NCBI GenBank assembly: GCA_963632825.1
Contig: CAVGWF010000092.1
Coordinates: forward strand, 1-6,116
Direction of reading: 5' to 3'
From: F23-B02 sp963632825
Lineage (GTDB): Bacteria; Bacillota; Clostridia; Oscillospirales; Oscillospiraceae
Length of the DNA stretch: 6,116 nt
Each line of letters starts with the position of its first letter. Position 1 is the stretch's first letter. The position numbers and the translations under genes were made by a program. Below are positions 5,097 through 6,116 of the stretch, one piece after another. The notes beneath the pieces are model-generated. The model was not told the DNA's origin, did no database searches, and saw nothing but the letters and a program-made list of their open reading frames with translations.

Positions 5097-6116
5097 CTTT
5101 CGTAAGACCTCTCTTTCTTTTTTTCTGTAATATTGTTCTGCTGCGGAACATCACGCCCGGCGGCACGCTCCTCGTTGGCGGTGATCCGATCCAGCGTGTC
5201 CTGTATATGCACGGAGCGCTTTTCTATTGCCTTGTTGCATTTCATTTCCTTGCGTATATCCGTAATTTCTTCGGTCAGCTTGGATTTTTCACGGCGTAAT
5301 GCTGTCTTCTCTTCAGGCGATGCCCGGCGTATTTTGTTCTGCAGCTTTGTACGCTGCGCGGTTAAATCTTTAAGCCGCTCTTCCAGATAAGCACGGTCGG
5401 CGTAGAGATTATCCAGCGTCTCAATGCGATGGAAATGCATATAGTCCACCTGCGCCGTAAATTCATCGAGCCTGCGAAGGTCTTCACGCAGATACGGGCT
5501 TACCGGCTCGTAATGCTGATTCTTCGGAAGTATCCCAAGTTCAAAGCAGTAGTACAGATACAAGCGGTAGATATGGCTCGTCCTAACAAACGGCGTATAA
5601 TAGCTGCGATAGTGGTAGGGCATATACGGCGAAAACACGACCCTTGCCCTGCGGCTGCCATATGGAGCGTTTCGCCCCAAGTGCTTACGCAGATATTCCG
5701 GAGTCCACCGTTCCTCCAATGTGTCGAGTCGGGTAAAGTGCTCATACTGCGGCAGGCGTATCTTCCAGTGAACGCCGCTGAAATCCGTAATATATCCGAG
5801 CCGCTGCAAATACCGCTCTGCGTTCTGCACGGTCGTACTCTCCGAAAAGGCGGCGGTAACATCCTTGCGGTACACATTGTAGCGGGTGGGCTTGCCGCTT
5901 TTTTCATCCAGCCACACCGGTCGTGACGGTGCCTTATGCGGATGAGCAATTACGGATAGCTCGTATTCCCGGCAGAGACGGTCGGAGATATCACGCAGCC
6001 GCTGCTGCTCCCTTTTGGAATGGTTATATTTGCCGCCGTCCCGGAATGAGACGGAATTGAAAGCAAAGTGATTGTGGATATGCTCCTTGTCCAGATGTGT
6101 CGTGACCACGATCTGA
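5093..6116 (-). CDS. Relaxase/mobilization nuclease, MOBP-type, N-terminus beyond window edge
   Basis: A DNA-transfer relaxase that would nick the element at oriT, stay bound to the 5' end and lead the strand into a recipient through a type IV secretion channel. The frame is open to the window edge, so the gene is 5'-partial; 340 residues are visible. The HIHNHF motif (visible residues 12-17) is the metal-binding histidine motif of the VirD2/MOBP relaxase fold, followed by FNSVSFRDGGKYNHSK and REYELSVI, typical of ICE relaxases. The catalytic tyrosine and first roughly 100 residues should lie outside. After a region of unknown fold rich in tyrosine and arginine (about 150-200), a long charged coiled coil spans about 232-316. 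A GTG at 6109 is not a real start, since it cuts the nuclease domain. The stop overlaps the parB start by ATGA, showing co-translation. Function is confident; exact subfamily is less so. Confidence 0.92.
   Translation of the reverse strand, partial: QIVVTTHLDKEHIHNHFAFNSVSFRDGGKYNHSKREQQRLRDISDRLCREYELSVIAHPHKAPSRPVWLDEKSGKPTRYNVYRKDVTAAFSESTTVQNAERYLQRLGYITDFSGVHWKIRLPQYEHFTRLDTLEERWTPEYLRKHLGRNAPYGSRRARVVFSPYMPYHYRSYYTPFVRTSHIYRLYLYYCFELGILPKNQHYEPVSPYLREDLRRLDEFTAQVDYMHFHRIETLDNLYADRAYLEERLKDLTAQRTKLQNKIRRASPEEKTALRREKSKLTEEITDIRKEMKCNKAIEKRSVHIQDTLDRITANEERAAGRDVPQQNNITEKKKERSYER

Noticed and set aside
6107..6109. GTG as the relaxase start
   Set aside because: The frame continues open to the window edge, and starting here would remove the catalytic part of the nuclease domain.
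1..6116. CRISPR array, tRNA, rRNA or insertion-sequence ends
   Set aside because: No regularly spaced repeats, no tRNA cloverleaf or rRNA-like stretch, and no transposase with terminal inverted repeats were seen on either strand.
2161..6116. A wholly new defence or mobile system
   Set aside because: All four element genes belong to known families (relaxase, ParB, TnpW, large serine recombinase) in an arrangement expected for Firmicute integrative elements; no cargo gene is visible in this window.

Overview
The window holds the edge of an integrated mobile element next to two ordinary chromosomal genes of a low-to-mid GC Firmicute. The best guess is a gut Clostridia member, perhaps Oscillospirales. 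That rests on the style of the sodium-symporter and phosphoribosyltransferase proteins, the strong AGGAGG-type ribosome binding sites, and the Tn4451-like mobile genes. It is inference, because no rRNA or other marker gene is present.

Left part (1-2160), chromosomal side. A neurotransmitter:sodium symporter (NSS/SNF) family transporter runs leftward off the window; its C-terminus is missing. It is separated by an AT-rich divergent intergenic region of about 466 bp from a rightward type I phosphoribosyltransferase gene, most like adenine phosphoribosyltransferase (apt). Each gene has a plausible sigma-A-type promoter in that gap, and the gap also carries short perfect inverted repeats.

Right part (about 2200-6116), mobile-element side. 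Four genes all read leftward: a MOBP-type relaxase (5' end beyond the window), a ParB-family protein, a 58-residue TnpW-like protein, and a 562-residue large serine recombinase at the outer edge. The three upstream genes are packed tightly. The relaxase stop and parB start share ATGA, and the parB stop lies inside the tnpW Shine-Dalgarno sequence. The recombinase follows after an 83-bp gap that contains a perfect palindrome. This is a Tn4451/ICE-type module: the relaxase nicks DNA for transfer, and the recombinase excises and integrates the element. ParB and TnpW have unproven accessory roles.

The 108-bp gap between the convergent apt and recombinase genes (2161-2268) is the most likely place for the chromosome/element junction. 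It holds a strong 13-bp-stem hairpin with no U-tract and a small palindrome. The att core cannot be fixed from one end alone.

I see no wholly new system. The most open points are the function of TnpW, the three-segment alternative hairpin in its 3' end, the palindrome ahead of the recombinase gene, and the unresolved attachment site.
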